Assembly (NCBI RefSeq): GCF_025821625.1
Contig: NZ_JACKSH010000143.1
Span: forward strand, 1 to 47,413
Origin: Mycolicibacterium pyrenivorans
Lineage (GTDB): Bacteria > Actinomycetota > Actinomycetes > Mycobacteriales > Mycobacteriaceae
Length of the DNA stretch: 47,413 bases
Reading direction: 5' to 3'
In this document: in pieces, positions 25,570 through 34,222 of the stretch
Position numbering within the stretch: position 1 is the stretch's first letter
Layout of the letters: each line of letters begins with the position of its first letter
The notes under the pieces: model-generated
What the model was told of the DNA's origin: nothing
What the model saw: only the letters and a program-made list of their open reading frames with translations
The model's database searches: none
Position numbers and translations under genes: made by a program

Positions 25570-26598
25570 GTGCGATCAATGGCGATGGCAACAGCGGCGA
25601 ACGACAATCCTCTCGGCCCTGATTCACTGACGTGGAAGTACTTCGGGGACGTGCGCACGGGCATGCTCGGAGTGTGGATCGGCGCGATCCAGAACATGTA
25701 TCCGGAACTCGGCGCCGGCGTCGAGGACCATTCGATCCTGTTGCGTGAGCCGTTGCAGCGAGTGGCCCGTTCGGTGTACCCGATCATGGGCGTCGTCTAC
25801 GACGGGGACCGAGCGGCCGATACCGGGGCGCAGATCCGCAGCTACCACCAGACCATCAAGGGCGTCGACGCCGACGGCAGGCGCTACCACGCCCTGAATC
25901 CCGAGACGTTCTACTGGGCGCACGCGACGTTCTTCATGTTGATCATCAAGACAGCCGAGTACTTCTGCGGCGGGCTGACCGAGGCCGAGAAACGCCAACT
26001 CTTCGACGAGCACGTCCAGTGGTACCGGATGTACGGGATGAGCATGCGGCCGGTTCCCGACTCGTGGGAGGCGTTCTGCGAGTACTGGGACCGCAAGTGC
26101 CGCGACGAACTCGAGATCAACCGCGCGACGCTGGACATCTTCTCGATCCGCATCCCGAAGCCGTGGTTCGTGTTGATGCCGACGCCGGTGTGGGATCAGA
26201 TGTTCAGACCGATGGTCGGCGCACAACGATGGATTGCCGCAGGACTTTTCGACCCGGTGGTGCGGGAGCGGGCCGGCATGCGGTGGACGCCCGGTGACGA
26301 GGTCCTGCTCCGCCTGTTCGGCAAGATGGTCGAACTGGCCTTCGTGGCCGTGCCCGACGAAGTCAGGCTCCATCCGCGGGCAGTCGCCGCGTACCGCCGC
26401 GCGCAGGGCCGCCTCCCCGCCGATGCTCCACTGGTGGAGGCTCCGGCCTTCACCGCCCCCCCACGTGATCGCCGGGACAAACCGATGCACTACGTGCCAC
26501 CGAACAAATCGCTGCTCGACCGAGTCGGTTCGCTGGTGCACACGACCTTCTCTCTGGCGGGTATGCGCCCCGCGCGCGGCCGCGGTAAGGCAGCCTGA
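25570..26598 (+). CDS. Oxygenase MpaB-family protein (DUF2236)
   Basis: 342 aa, a helical protein of the MpaB/latex-clearing-protein family, some members of which bind heme b and cleave or oxidise polymers and lipids. Visible features are the N-terminal FGDVRTGMLGVWIGAIQNMYPELGAG spread, VEDHSILLREPLQRVARS, and the conserved YWAHATFF plus SWEAFCEYWDRK. Corresponds to Rv1645c. GTG 25570 chosen from the -10 spacing; ATG 25579 and 25585 are alternatives. An acyl-CoA dehydrogenase starts 4 nt downstream, so the pair may act in one lipid-modifying step; substrate unknown. Confidence 0.85.
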   Translation: MRSMAMATAANDNPLGPDSLTWKYFGDVRTGMLGVWIGAIQNMYPELGAGVEDHSILLREPLQRVARSVYPIMGVVYDGDRAADTGAQIRSYHQTIKGVDADGRRYHALNPETFYWAHATFFMLIIKTAEYFCGGLTEAEKRQLFDEHVQWYRMYGMSMRPVPDSWEAFCEYWDRKCRDELEINRATLDIFSIRIPKPWFVLMPTPVWDQMFRPMVGAQRWIAAGLFDPVVRERAGMRWTPGDEVLLRLFGKMVELAFVAVPDEVRLHPRAVAAYRRAQGRLPADAPLVEAPAFTAPPRDRRDKPMHYVPPNKSLLDRVGSLVHTTFSLAGMRPARGRGKAA

Positions 26599-26602
26599 AG
26601 GC

Positions 26603-27859
26603 ATGCTCGAATGGTCTGACGTCGATATCGCCGTGCGCGACGCCGTGCGGGAGTTCGTCGACAAGGAGGTGCGCCCGCACGTCGACGCGCTGGAGAGCGG
26701 CGAGATGGAGCCCTACCCCATCATCCGCAAGCTGTTCTCGACGTTCGGCATCGCCGACATGGCGCGCGACTCGCTGACCAAACGATTGGCCCGGCTGCGC
26801 GACGGCGACGCCTCGTCGCAGCAGAAACCGTCCTCGGGCGGCATGTTCGGCGGCGGCGGTGCTCCGGGCATGGGGTTCGTGGTCGTCAGCGAGCTGTGCC
26901 GGGTGTCGATGGGCGTCGTCACCGGGATGGGCGTCAGCCTGGGGCTCACCGTGCCGACGATCATGAGCCGCGGCACCCTGGCCCAGCAGGAACGCTGGCT
27001 TCCCGATCTGGTGACCTACGACAAGGTCGGCGCCTGGGCGATCACCGAACCCGACTCGGGCTCCGACGCGTTCGGGGGCATGAAGTCCTATGTGGTGCGT
27101 GACGGGGACGACTACATCCTCAACGGCCAGAAGACGTTCATCACCAACGGTCCGGACGCCGACGTCGTCGTGGTGTACGCCAAGCTCAACGACGATGCGC
27201 CTGGTGCCGCCCCGGCGAATCCGCGGGACCGCAAGGTCCTGACCTTCGTGCTCGACCGCGGCATGGACGGCTTTGTTCAGTCGAAGCCGTTCCGCAAGAT
27301 GGGCATTCACTCATCCCGTACCGGAGAGCTGTTCTTCAACGACGTCCGACTCGGGCGTGACCGGTTGCTCGGCGAGACCGAGGGAGATGGTGCAGGCGAC
27401 TCCGGCCGTGACAGTGCCCGTTCCAACTTCTCCGCCGAACGTATCGGCGTCGCGGCCATGGCCCTCGGCGTGATCGAGGAATGCCTGCGTCTGTGCGTCG
27501 ACTACGCCAGGAGTCGCACGCTGTGGGGCAAGGAGATCGGCCAGTTCCAGCTGATCCAACTGAAGCTCGCCACGATGGAGGTGGCGCGAATGAACGTGCG
27601 CAACATGCTGTTCCGGGTGATCGAGGCGGCGGAGACGGGCACACCCATCTCCCTGGCGGAGGCGTCGGCGATCAAGTGGTACTGCTCGCAGGCCGCGACC
27701 GACGTCGCGATGGAGGCCGTGCAGGTGTTCGGGGGCAACGGCTACATGACCGAGTACCGGGTCGAGCAACTCGCCCGCGACGCCAAGTCGCTGATGATCT
27801 ACGCGGGAAGCAACGAGGTTCAGATCACCCACGTCGCCCGGGGTCTGCTCGGCGGTTAG
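26603..27859 (+). CDS. Acyl-CoA dehydrogenase (FadE type)
   Basis: 418 aa. FAD-dependent alpha,beta-dehydrogenation of an acyl-CoA. Family motifs: WAITEPDSGSDAFG (FAD site, ~150), MGIHSSRTGELFFNDVRLG, the helix SAERIGVAAMALG and C-terminal VFGGNGYMTEYRVEQLARD. The C-terminal site that carries the catalytic Glu in MCAD-type enzymes reads IYAGSNEVQ, with Ala there; the Glu in SAERIG is placed like the base of isovaleryl-CoA-type enzymes. A Gly-rich insert (~70-90) is unusual. Starts 4 nt after the DUF2236 gene; upstream frame to 26234 lies inside that gene. Confidence 0.9.
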   Translation: MLEWSDVDIAVRDAVREFVDKEVRPHVDALESGEMEPYPIIRKLFSTFGIADMARDSLTKRLARLRDGDASSQQKPSSGGMFGGGGAPGMGFVVVSELCRVSMGVVTGMGVSLGLTVPTIMSRGTLAQQERWLPDLVTYDKVGAWAITEPDSGSDAFGGMKSYVVRDGDDYILNGQKTFITNGPDADVVVVYAKLNDDAPGAAPANPRDRKVLTFVLDRGMDGFVQSKPFRKMGIHSSRTGELFFNDVRLGRDRLLGETEGDGAGDSGRDSARSNFSAERIGVAAMALGVIEECLRLCVDYARSRTLWGKEIGQFQLIQLKLATMEVARMNVRNMLFRVIEAAETGTPISLAEASAIKWYCSQAATDVAMEAVQVFGGNGYMTEYRVEQLARDAKSLMIYAGSNEVQITHVARGLLGG

Positions 27860-27873
27860 GGCGTGCCGAGCAA

Positions 27874-28626
27874 CTAGGCCCTGGCTCTGCGCTGGGCCCG
27901 TGAACTCTCGTAGAGGCAGATCGCCGCGGCGGATGCGACGTTCAGGCTTTCGGCGTCGCCTTCCATCGGAATCCGTACTCGCGTCGTGGCACGCGCGGCC
28001 ACCTCCGGCGGCAGGCCGTGCGCCTCGGGGCCGAACAGCCACGCCGTCGGCGACACGAGTTCGGCGTCGTCGAGGCTGATCTCGCCGTCGAGCACGGTCG
28101 CCAGCACCTGCAGTCCGGCGTCCTCGAGTCGGCTCACGACCCCCAGCGCATCGGGATCGCTGACCACCGGGATCGAGAAGATGCTGCCCGCCGACGCGCG
28201 CAGGCACTTTCCGTTGTAGGGGTCCACGCTGTGCCCCGCGAACACCACCGCATCGGCCCCCATCGCGTCGGCGACCCGGATCAGGGTGCCGGCATTGCCG
28301 GGCTCGGAGACGCCCACAGGCACCGCCACCAACGTCGCCGCACCGTCGAGGACGTCACCGAGAGTGGTGTCGTCGACCGAGCACACCGCGACGAGGCCCA
28401 CCGGAGTCACCGTGTCCGACAATGCTTTTGCGGCACGTTCGGTGACCAACTGGACCTCGGCTCCCACCAGCAGGTCCGCGAACCGCGCCGCTGCGCTCTC
28501 GGTCGCGAAGACCTCCGACACGACACCGCGCCGCAACGCGGCCCCGACGAGGTTAGGCCCCTCGGCGAGAAAACGTGCGGCGCGGGTGCGTCCGGAATGG
28601 CGGTGCAGCTTGATCGCGGCAGCCAC
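27874..28626 (-). CDS. tsnR: TrmH/SpoU-family RNA 2'-O-methyltransferase (TsnR-like)
   Basis: Transfers methyl from SAM to a ribose 2'-OH in rRNA or tRNA, with the knotted SPOUT fold. Motifs: FLAEGPNLV (substrate domain), VSEPGNAGTLIRVADAMG, WLFGPEAHGL and the C-terminal RIPMEGDAESLNVASAAA. GTG 28626 is the first standard start codon in the family region, yet family-like sequence (LTERSNR) continues upstream to a codon ACG at 28650-28648 that overlaps the rplT stop as TGACG, where relatives have ATG. True start may therefore be ACG (258 aa). Positional counterpart of Rv1644, after rplT. Confidence 0.88.
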   Translation of the reverse strand: MAAAIKLHRHSGRTRAARFLAEGPNLVGAALRRGVVSEVFATESAAARFADLLVGAEVQLVTERAAKALSDTVTPVGLVAVCSVDDTTLGDVLDGAATLVAVPVGVSEPGNAGTLIRVADAMGADAVVFAGHSVDPYNGKCLRASAGSIFSIPVVSDPDALGVVSRLEDAGLQVLATVLDGEISLDDAELVSPTAWLFGPEAHGLPPEVAARATTRVRIPMEGDAESLNVASAAAICLYESSRAQRRARA

Positions 28627-28649
28627 CCGGTTGGAGCGCTCGGTGAGCG

Positions 28650-29039
28650 TCAGGCAGCCTCTCCGGAGGGTGCGTTGACATCCTCGGGCAGAGCGGCCTT
28701 GGCGACCTCGACCAGCGCGGTGAACGCGGCCGCATCGCTGACGGCGAGCTCGGCCAGGTTCTTGCGGTCGACCTCGACCCCGGCGGCCTTGAGGCCCTGG
28801 ATCAGCCGGTTGTAGGTGATGCCGTTGGCGCGGGCCGCGGCGTTGATGCGAGTGATCCACAACTTGCGGAAGTCGCCCTTGCGCGCCTTGCGGTCACGGT
28901 AGGCGTAGGTCAGCGAATGCAGCTGCTGCTCTTTGGCCTTGCGGTAGAGCCGGGACCGCTGGCCGCGGTATCCCTTGGAGGCCTTGAGGATGGTGCGCCG
29001 CTTCTTCTGCGCGTTGACTGCGCGCTTCACGCGTGCCAT
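28650..29039 (-). CDS. rplT: 50S ribosomal protein L20
   Basis: 129 aa. Basic N-terminus [19 protein letters not shown], then [35 protein letters not shown] and [17 protein letters not shown], all L20 hallmarks. Essential for early 50S assembly. Third gene of the infC operon. Confidence 0.98.
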   Translation of the reverse strand: MARVKRAVNAQKKRRTILKASKGYRGQRSRLYRKAKEQQLHSLTYAYRDRKARKGDFRKLWITRINAAARANGITYNRLIQGLKAAGVEVDRKNLAELAVSDAAAFTALVEVAKAALPEDVNAPSGEAA

Positions 29040-29099
29040 GGGTGTTTCCTATCTCGTTCGGGTCAGGTTCAGGCTCGGGCGCCACGGGCGCCCAAAATG

Positions 29100-29294
29100 T
29101 CAGCCGTTGAGCAGCTTCGCGATGCGCTTCTTGTCGTTGGCGGCCACCTCGGTGCGGCCGTCGAGCCGCCGGGTGCGCTTGCTCGCCTTGTGCTCGAGCA
29201 GGTGGCGCCGGCCGGCCTTCTGGCGCACGATCTTGCCTGTTCCGGTACGACGGAAACGCTTCGAAGCGCCGCTATGTGTCTTCGCCTTGGGCAT
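29100..29294 (-). CDS. rpmI: 50S ribosomal protein L35
   Basis: 64 aa with the L35 pattern [20 protein letters not shown] and [14 protein letters not shown]. Lies 6 nt after infC and 60 nt before rplT in the conserved order infC-rpmI-rplT. Confidence 0.98.
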   Translation of the reverse strand: MPKAKTHSGASKRFRRTGTGKIVRQKAGRRHLLEHKASKRTRRLDGRTEVAANDKKRIAKLLNG

Positions 29295-29300
29295 GGTTCC

Positions 29301-29921
29301 TCAGTTCTGCTGGGTGGTGTCAGGGTTGTCGGTGGGCTGCGCTTCCGCGGCGGGCCGTCGAGCGGCGGCCGGTGCATCGGCGTCCTGCGCCGCCTTCGCG
29401 CGAGTCTTCGCACCGCGGTGCGGCGCCAGCACCATCGTCATGTTGCGGCCGTCCTGCTTCGCGGACGTCTCGACGAAGCCGTAGTCGGCGACGTCGGCGC
29501 CCAGGCGCTGCAGGAGTCGGTAACCCAGTTCGGGACGCGACTGCTCACGCCCGCGGAACATGATCGTCACCTTGACCTTCGACCCTGCCTCCAGGAAGCG
29601 GATCACGTGACCCTTCTTGGTCTCGTAGTCGTGCGGGTCGATCTTGGGACGCAGCTTCTGTTCCTTGACGACGGTCTGCTGCTGGTTCTTGCGAGACTCG
29701 CGCGCCTTCTGGGCCGTCTCGTACTTGAACTTGCCGTAGTCCATGATTTTGCACACCGGCGGCTTGGCGTCCGGGGCTACTTCGACGAGATCGAGATCGG
29801 CATCCGCGGCGACGCGGAGTGCATCTTCGATGCGCACGATGCCTACCTGCTCACCGCCCGGTCCGATCAGGCGAACTTCAGGTACGCGAATGCGCTCGTT
29901 GACGCGGGTCTCAGTGCTGAT
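29301..29921 (-). CDS. infC: Translation initiation factor IF-3
   Basis: 206 aa. N-domain [19 protein letters not shown], linker, C-domain [18 protein letters not shown] and [13 protein letters not shown], plus an Ala-rich C-terminal tail typical of mycobacteria. The only start that fits the family N-terminus is the AUC codon at 29921-29919, with AGGAGG 4 nt upstream. infC genes commonly use AUU/AUC-type starts so that IF-3, which rejects non-standard start codons, limits its own synthesis. No ATG/GTG lies nearby; the open frame to 30191 covers the leader and is not protein-like. Confidence 0.95.
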   Translation of the reverse strand: MSTETRVNERIRVPEVRLIGPGGEQVGIVRIEDALRVAADADLDLVEVAPDAKPPVCKIMDYGKFKYETAQKARESRKNQQQTVVKEQKLRPKIDPHDYETKKGHVIRFLEAGSKVKVTIMFRGREQSRPELGYRLLQRLGADVADYGFVETSAKQDGRNMTMVLAPHRGAKTRAKAAQDADAPAAARRPAAEAQPTDNPDTTQQN

Positions 29922-29987
29922 GGGGCCTCCTATGTTGTCCTCAGGAGTCCCCCACGCCGACGGCAATCTGCCCCGAAGAACAGATAA

Positions 29988-30006
29988 GCCCTGCTCAAAG
30001 CAGGGC
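29988..30006 (-). promoter_or_regulatory. Hairpin in the infC leader, possible attenuator
   Basis: The leader RNA holds GCCCTGCT-TTG-AGCAGGGC, a perfect 8-bp stem, followed by TTATCTGTTCTT. It lies about 130 nt after the predicted transcription start and 65 nt before the infC ribosome site. The shape suits a transcription attenuator or protein-binding site; L20 represses this operon from leader RNA in several bacteria, though the mycobacterial mechanism is not known to me. Confidence 0.5.
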
Positions 30007-30139
30007 CCAATGCCGACCAGGACAGACATCAACGATGCCTGTGACCGGACCGCTGTACCTTCGAGTGAATCGGTGGCCAGCGGTGGGAGTGGGACTCCAC
30101 TTGCTGTCCCTGGCGTCAGCCGGGACGGTCGCGCATGCC

Positions 30140-30145
30140 AGTCTA
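30140..30145 (-). promoter_or_regulatory. -10 box of the infC operon
   Basis: TAGACT (TAnnnT, minus strand) predicts transcription start near 30133 and a leader of about 210 nt before the infC start, with the hairpin at 29988-30006 inside it. Confidence 0.5.
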
Positions 30146-30151
30146 GCAGCC

Positions 30152-30511
30152 ATGACCGATGATCCAACACGCGCTGCAGAGGCCTACCCACCGGAGCGCG
30201 ACCTCGCCGACATCCCCGCGGTCGAGGTGATCACCCGCGCCGCGGTGATGCTGATGAGTGCGGCCGCCGAGAAGCTCGGCCTTTCGGCGGCGGATCCCGA
30301 CGACAGCCCGCACCGTGACCTCGACGAAGCCCGCCGATTGATCACCGCGCTGGCCGGACTGGTCACCGCATCGGCCGAGTACCTGGGCCCGCACGCGGGG
30401 CCGGTACGCGACGGCCTCAAAACGCTGCAGTTGGCATTCCGCGAATCCAGCGCCGCACCCGAGGAGTCCGGTCACGGTCCGGGAGAGAAGTACACCGGCC
30501 CGGTCTGGTAG
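30152..30511 (+). CDS. DUF1844 protein
   Basis: 119 aa, cytosolic, of the DUF1844 family: [24 protein letters not shown], then [16 protein letters not shown] and [16 protein letters not shown]. Found next to infC in many actinobacteria; function unknown. ATG 30152 is the family start; the frame open to 30035 is antisense to the infC leader. Confidence 0.88.
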   Translation: MTDDPTRAAEAYPPERDLADIPAVEVITRAAVMLMSAAAEKLGLSAADPDDSPHRDLDEARRLITALAGLVTASAEYLGPHAGPVRDGLKTLQLAFRESSAAPEESGHGPGEKYTGPVW

Positions 30512-30573
30512 CGCCACTCGGCGTGGCCGAACATCCGCACGGGTCGCAGCACGAGCGAATATCCTCGCGGCCT

Positions 30574-33500
30574 ATGACCCTGACGACCCCGGCGCGGACG
30601 CGTCCGACCTCCAGTTTCCGCTGGGTGCCCGCGGCGGCCGGTTGGGTGGTGGGCGTCATCGCGACGTTGTCGCTGCTGGCCAGCGTCTCCCCGCTGATCC
30701 GGTCGCTCATCAGGGTTCCTCGGGAGTTCGTCAACGACTACCTGTTCAACTTCCCGGACACGAGCTTCGCGTGGGCCTTCGTGCTGGCACTGCTGGCTGC
30801 CGCGCTGGCTGCGCGCAAACGCATCGCCTGGTGGATCCTGGTGTTCTACATGGTCGCCGCGGTCGGCTGGAACGTCGGCGATCTGCTCAGTGGCAGCGAA
30901 TCCTGGATGCAGGACATCGGCGAGTGGATCGGCCTGGCCTTCCACCTCGCGGCGATCGCGTTCCTGCTGCCGGCCCGCAAAGAGTTCTGGGCGAGGGTGC
31001 GCCGGGGTGCCCTGCTCAAGGCCGCAGGCGTGCTCGTCGCCGCGATGGGTATCGGCACGTTGATCGGGTGGGCGCTGCTGGAGTTCTTCCCCGGCAGCCT
31101 GGCCCGTCCCGACCGGTTCTGGTACGCGCTGAACCGGGTGAGCGCCTTCGCCGGCGCCGACGCCGATTCGTTCAGCGGCCATCCGCATGTGTTCGTCAAC
31201 GCGCTGCTCGGCCTGTTCGGCGCGCTGGCCCTGATGGCAGCGGCGATCGTGCTGTTCCAGTCACAGCGTGCCGACAACGCGCTCACCGGGGAGGACGAAT
31301 CGGCGCTGCGCGGCCTGCTCGAGCTCTACGGCAAGAACGACTCTCTGGGCTACTTCGCCACCCGCCGCGACAAGGCCGTGGTGTTCGCCCCGAACGGTCG
31401 CGCGGCCATCACCTACCGCGTCGAAGTCGGGGTGTGCCTGGCCAGCGGTGACCCGGTCGGCGATCCGAAGGCATGGCCACAGGCGATCGAAGCCTGGCTG
31501 GGGCTGTGCCAGACCTACGGCTGGGCTCCGGGGGTGATGGGCGCCAGCTCGACGGCCGCGCAGGCCTTCCGTGGGGCCGGCCTCAATGCGCTGCAGCTCG
31601 GTGACGAGGCGATCCTTCACCCGGACGATTTCCGGCTCTCCGGCCCCGACATGCGGGCAGTGCGTCAGGCCGTGACCCGAGCCAGGCGCGCCGGGGCCTC
31701 CGTGCGGATCCGCAGACACCGCGACATCGGCAGCGACGAGATGGCCCAGGTGGTCACGCGGGCCGACGCGTGGCGCGACACCGACGACGAACGCGGCTTC
31801 TCGATGGCGCTCGGCAGGCTCGGTGACCCCGCGGACGGCGACTGCCTTCTGGTCGAGGCGGTGCAAGGGGACGGGCAGCAGGTCGTCGCGATGCTGTCGT
31901 TGGTGCCGTGGGGTACCAACGGGGTGTCGCTGGACCTGATGCGCCGTTCGCCGCAATCGCCCAACGGCACCATCGAATTGATGGTCAGCGAACTGTGCAT
32001 GCAGTCCGAGGACATCGGGCTGACGCGCGTCTCCTTGAACTTCGCGATGTTCCGCTCGGCGTTCGAGCAGGGCGCTCAACTGGGAGCCGGGCCGGTGGCC
32101 AGGTTGTGGCGCTGGCTTCTGGTCTTCTTCTCCCGCTGGTGGCAGCTGGAGACGCTGTACCGGTCGAACATGAAGTACCGGCCCGAGTGGGTGCCGCGCT
32201 TCGCCTGCTATGAGGACGCGAGGCTGGTCCCGCGTGTCGGCGTGGCCTCGGTGATCGCCGAAGGCTTTCTGGTGCTTCCGTTTTCGCGGCGCCACGAGCA
32301 ACCCCACACCGGCCACCACATCAATGCGCCGGGAACCCTGATGGCGACGGGACTGCTGCACTCCGACGGAACCACCCCCGATGAGAGCCTTGCGCCCGAT
32401 CTGCCATACGACGACGATCTGCCCCGGCTGCCCGAACAGGTCCGGGTCCGGATGGCCAAACTCAAGGCGCTGCAGAACGACGGCGTCGACGCCTACCCGG
32501 TTGGCAACCCGCCCAGCCACACCGTCGCGCAGGCGCTGGCCGCGGCGGACGGCACCGAGGTGTCGGTCGCCGGCAGGGTGCTGCGGGTGCGTGACTACGG
32601 CGGTGTGCTTTTCGCCCAACTGCGCGACTGGTCCGGCGAGACTCAGCTGTTGCTCGACAACGCGATGCTCGGTGACGCCGGAACCGCCGACTTCACCCGC
32701 ACGATCGATCTCGGCGATCTCGTCGAGGTGACGGGAGCCATGGGGCGCAGCCGGTCCGGCGCCTGGTCGGTGATGGTGACCCGGTGGCGACTCATCGGCA
32801 AGTGCCTGCGGCCCCTGCCCGACAAGTGGAAGGGGCTGACCGACCAGGAGGCGCGGGTGCGGGCCCGCTACGTCGACCTGGCGATCAACACCGAGGCGCG
32901 CGATCTGATCAAGGCGCGCAGCGGCGTCCTGCACGCGATCCGGGAAACCCTTGTCGCCAAAGGATTCCTGGAAGTCGAGACACCGATCCTGCAGCAGATC
33001 CACGGCGGCGCCAACGCCAGGCCCTTCCTGACCCACATCAACGCCTACGACCTCGACCTGTATCTGCGCATCGCTCCCGAGCTGTATCTCAAGCGGTTGT
33101 GCGTCGGTGGCGTCGAGCGGGTCTTCGAGCTGGGACGAGCCTTCCGCAACGAGGGCGTCGACTTCAGCCACAACCCGGAGTTCACGCTGCTGGAGGCCTA
33201 CCAGGCGCACGCCGACTACAACGTGTGGATCGACGGCTGCCGCGAGCTGATCCAGAACGCCGCCCAGGCCGCCAACGGCGCACAGGTGTTCCTGCGCCCC
33301 CGCGAGGACGGCGTCCTGCAGCCCGTGGACATCTCCGGGCAGTGGCGGGTCGAGACCGTGCACGGTGCGGTGTCCGCGGCCCTCGGCGAATCGATCGCGC
33401 CGGAGACCGATCTACCCACCCTTCGCCGGCTGTGCGACGCCGCGGGCATCCCCTACCTCACCCACTGGGACGCGGGGGCGGTCGTGCTCGAACTCTACGA

Positions 33501-33882
33501 ACGCCTCGTCGAGGATCAGACGACCGAACCCACGTTTTACAAGGACTTCCCGACGTCGGTGTCGCCGTTGACCCGGCCTCACCGCAGTATCCCCGGGATC
33601 GCCGAGCGCTGGGATCTCGTCGCCTGGGGCGTCGAACTCGGCACCGCCTACAGCGAACTCACCGATCCCGTCGAACAGCGCCGCCGACTGCAGGAGCAGT
33701 CGCTGCTCGCCTCCGGCGGCGACCCCGAGGCGATGGAACTCGACGAGGACTTCCTGCAGGCCATGGAGTACGCCATGCCGCCGACGGGCGGTCTCGGCAT
33801 GGGGGTGGACCGCGTGGTCATGCTCATCACCGGCCGCAGCATCCGCGAGACCCTGCCCTTCCCGCTGGCCAAACCGCGGTAG
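30574..33882 (+). CDS. lysX: Bifunctional lysyl-phosphatidylglycerol synthase / lysyl-tRNA synthetase
   Basis: 1102 aa fusion. Residues ~15-230 hold about six membrane segments; ~240-590 form the MprF-like domain that moves lysine from Lys-tRNA to phosphatidylglycerol; ~620-1102 are a class II lysyl-tRNA synthetase with an OB fold, motif 2 [12 protein letters not shown] followed by FSHNPEFT, and motif 3 [15 protein letters not shown]. In M. tuberculosis LysX (Rv1640c) makes lysyl-PG and protects against cationic peptides. ATG 30574 is preceded by a TATCCT -10 box 8 nt upstream, a nearly leaderless start. Full length and intact. Confidence 0.97.
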   Translation: MTLTTPARTRPTSSFRWVPAAAGWVVGVIATLSLLASVSPLIRSLIRVPREFVNDYLFNFPDTSFAWAFVLALLAAALAARKRIAWWILVFYMVAAVGWNVGDLLSGSESWMQDIGEWIGLAFHLAAIAFLLPARKEFWARVRRGALLKAAGVLVAAMGIGTLIGWALLEFFPGSLARPDRFWYALNRVSAFAGADADSFSGHPHVFVNALLGLFGALALMAAAIVLFQSQRADNALTGEDESALRGLLELYGKNDSLGYFATRRDKAVVFAPNGRAAITYRVEVGVCLASGDPVGDPKAWPQAIEAWLGLCQTYGWAPGVMGASSTAAQAFRGAGLNALQLGDEAILHPDDFRLSGPDMRAVRQAVTRARRAGASVRIRRHRDIGSDEMAQVVTRADAWRDTDDERGFSMALGRLGDPADGDCLLVEAVQGDGQQVVAMLSLVPWGTNGVSLDLMRRSPQSPNGTIELMVSELCMQSEDIGLTRVSLNFAMFRSAFEQGAQLGAGPVARLWRWLLVFFSRWWQLETLYRSNMKYRPEWVPRFACYEDARLVPRVGVASVIAEGFLVLPFSRRHEQPHTGHHINAPGTLMATGLLHSDGTTPDESLAPDLPYDDDLPRLPEQVRVRMAKLKALQNDGVDAYPVGNPPSHTVAQALAAADGTEVSVAGRVLRVRDYGGVLFAQLRDWSGETQLLLDNAMLGDAGTADFTRTIDLGDLVEVTGAMGRSRSGAWSVMVTRWRLIGKCLRPLPDKWKGLTDQEARVRARYVDLAINTEARDLIKARSGVLHAIRETLVAKGFLEVETPILQQIHGGANARPFLTHINAYDLDLYLRIAPELYLKRLCVGGVERVFELGRAFRNEGVDFSHNPEFTLLEAYQAHADYNVWIDGCRELIQNAAQAANGAQVFLRPREDGVLQPVDISGQWRVETVHGAVSAALGESIAPETDLPTLRRLCDAAGIPYLTHWDAGAVVLELYERLVEDQTTEPTFYKDFPTSVSPLTRPHRSIPGIAERWDLVAWGVELGTAYSELTDPVEQRRRLQEQSLLASGGDPEAMELDEDFLQAMEYAMPPTGGLGMGVDRVVMLITGRSIRETLPFPLAKPR

Positions 33883-33946
33883 CAACCACCTGCCGGCCGG
33901 TCATCTCCACCGCGGCGCGGTGGTCCCGGGAGGTAGCGTGGTCGGT

Positions 33947-34222
33947 ATGCCGGACGAACCCAGCACCGAGGCAGACGTCACGCCGCTGCCAGCCGCCGAA
34001 CCCGTCGACACCGGCTACACCGGCAGCGGAGTGCCGACCTTCGAGTCGGTCCGCGAGAAGATCGAGACGCGCTATACGACGTCCATCGGGTCGGCGGAAC
34101 TCGCCGCCGAGACCCCGGAAGGCCGCAGCGCCGAGGAACAGTACGCCGCCCGGCAGAAGGCCGCGGCCGACCGGCTGGCGCAGATCCGCCAGTCCATGCA
34201 CGCAGAGGACGACGCTCAGTAG
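33947..34222 (+). CDS. Small acidic conserved protein, unknown
   Basis: 91 aa, no signal or membrane segment. Acidic, disordered-looking N-terminus, then YTGSGVPTFESVREKIETRY and a charged helical C-terminus ending MHAEDDAQ. A TAGCGT -10-like box (33934-33939) ends 7 nt before ATG 33947; GTG 33938 with GGGAGG upstream is an alternative. Possibly the counterpart of Rv1638A, which sits near uvrA in M. tuberculosis. Converges on the 362-aa gene with a 7-bp tail overlap. Confidence 0.7.
   Translation: MPDEPSTEADVTPLPAAEPVDTGYTGSGVPTFESVREKIETRYTTSIGSAELAAETPEGRSAEEQYAARQKAAADRLAQIRQSMHAEDDAQ

Noticed and set aside
29922..30191. N-terminal extension of infC to an upstream ATG
   Set aside because: It would translate the leader hairpin and promoter and overlap the divergent DUF1844 start; the peptide is not conserved-looking.
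31261..33363. 700-aa minus-strand frame opposite lysX
   Set aside because: Antisense to a full-length conserved gene; composition of a shadow frame.
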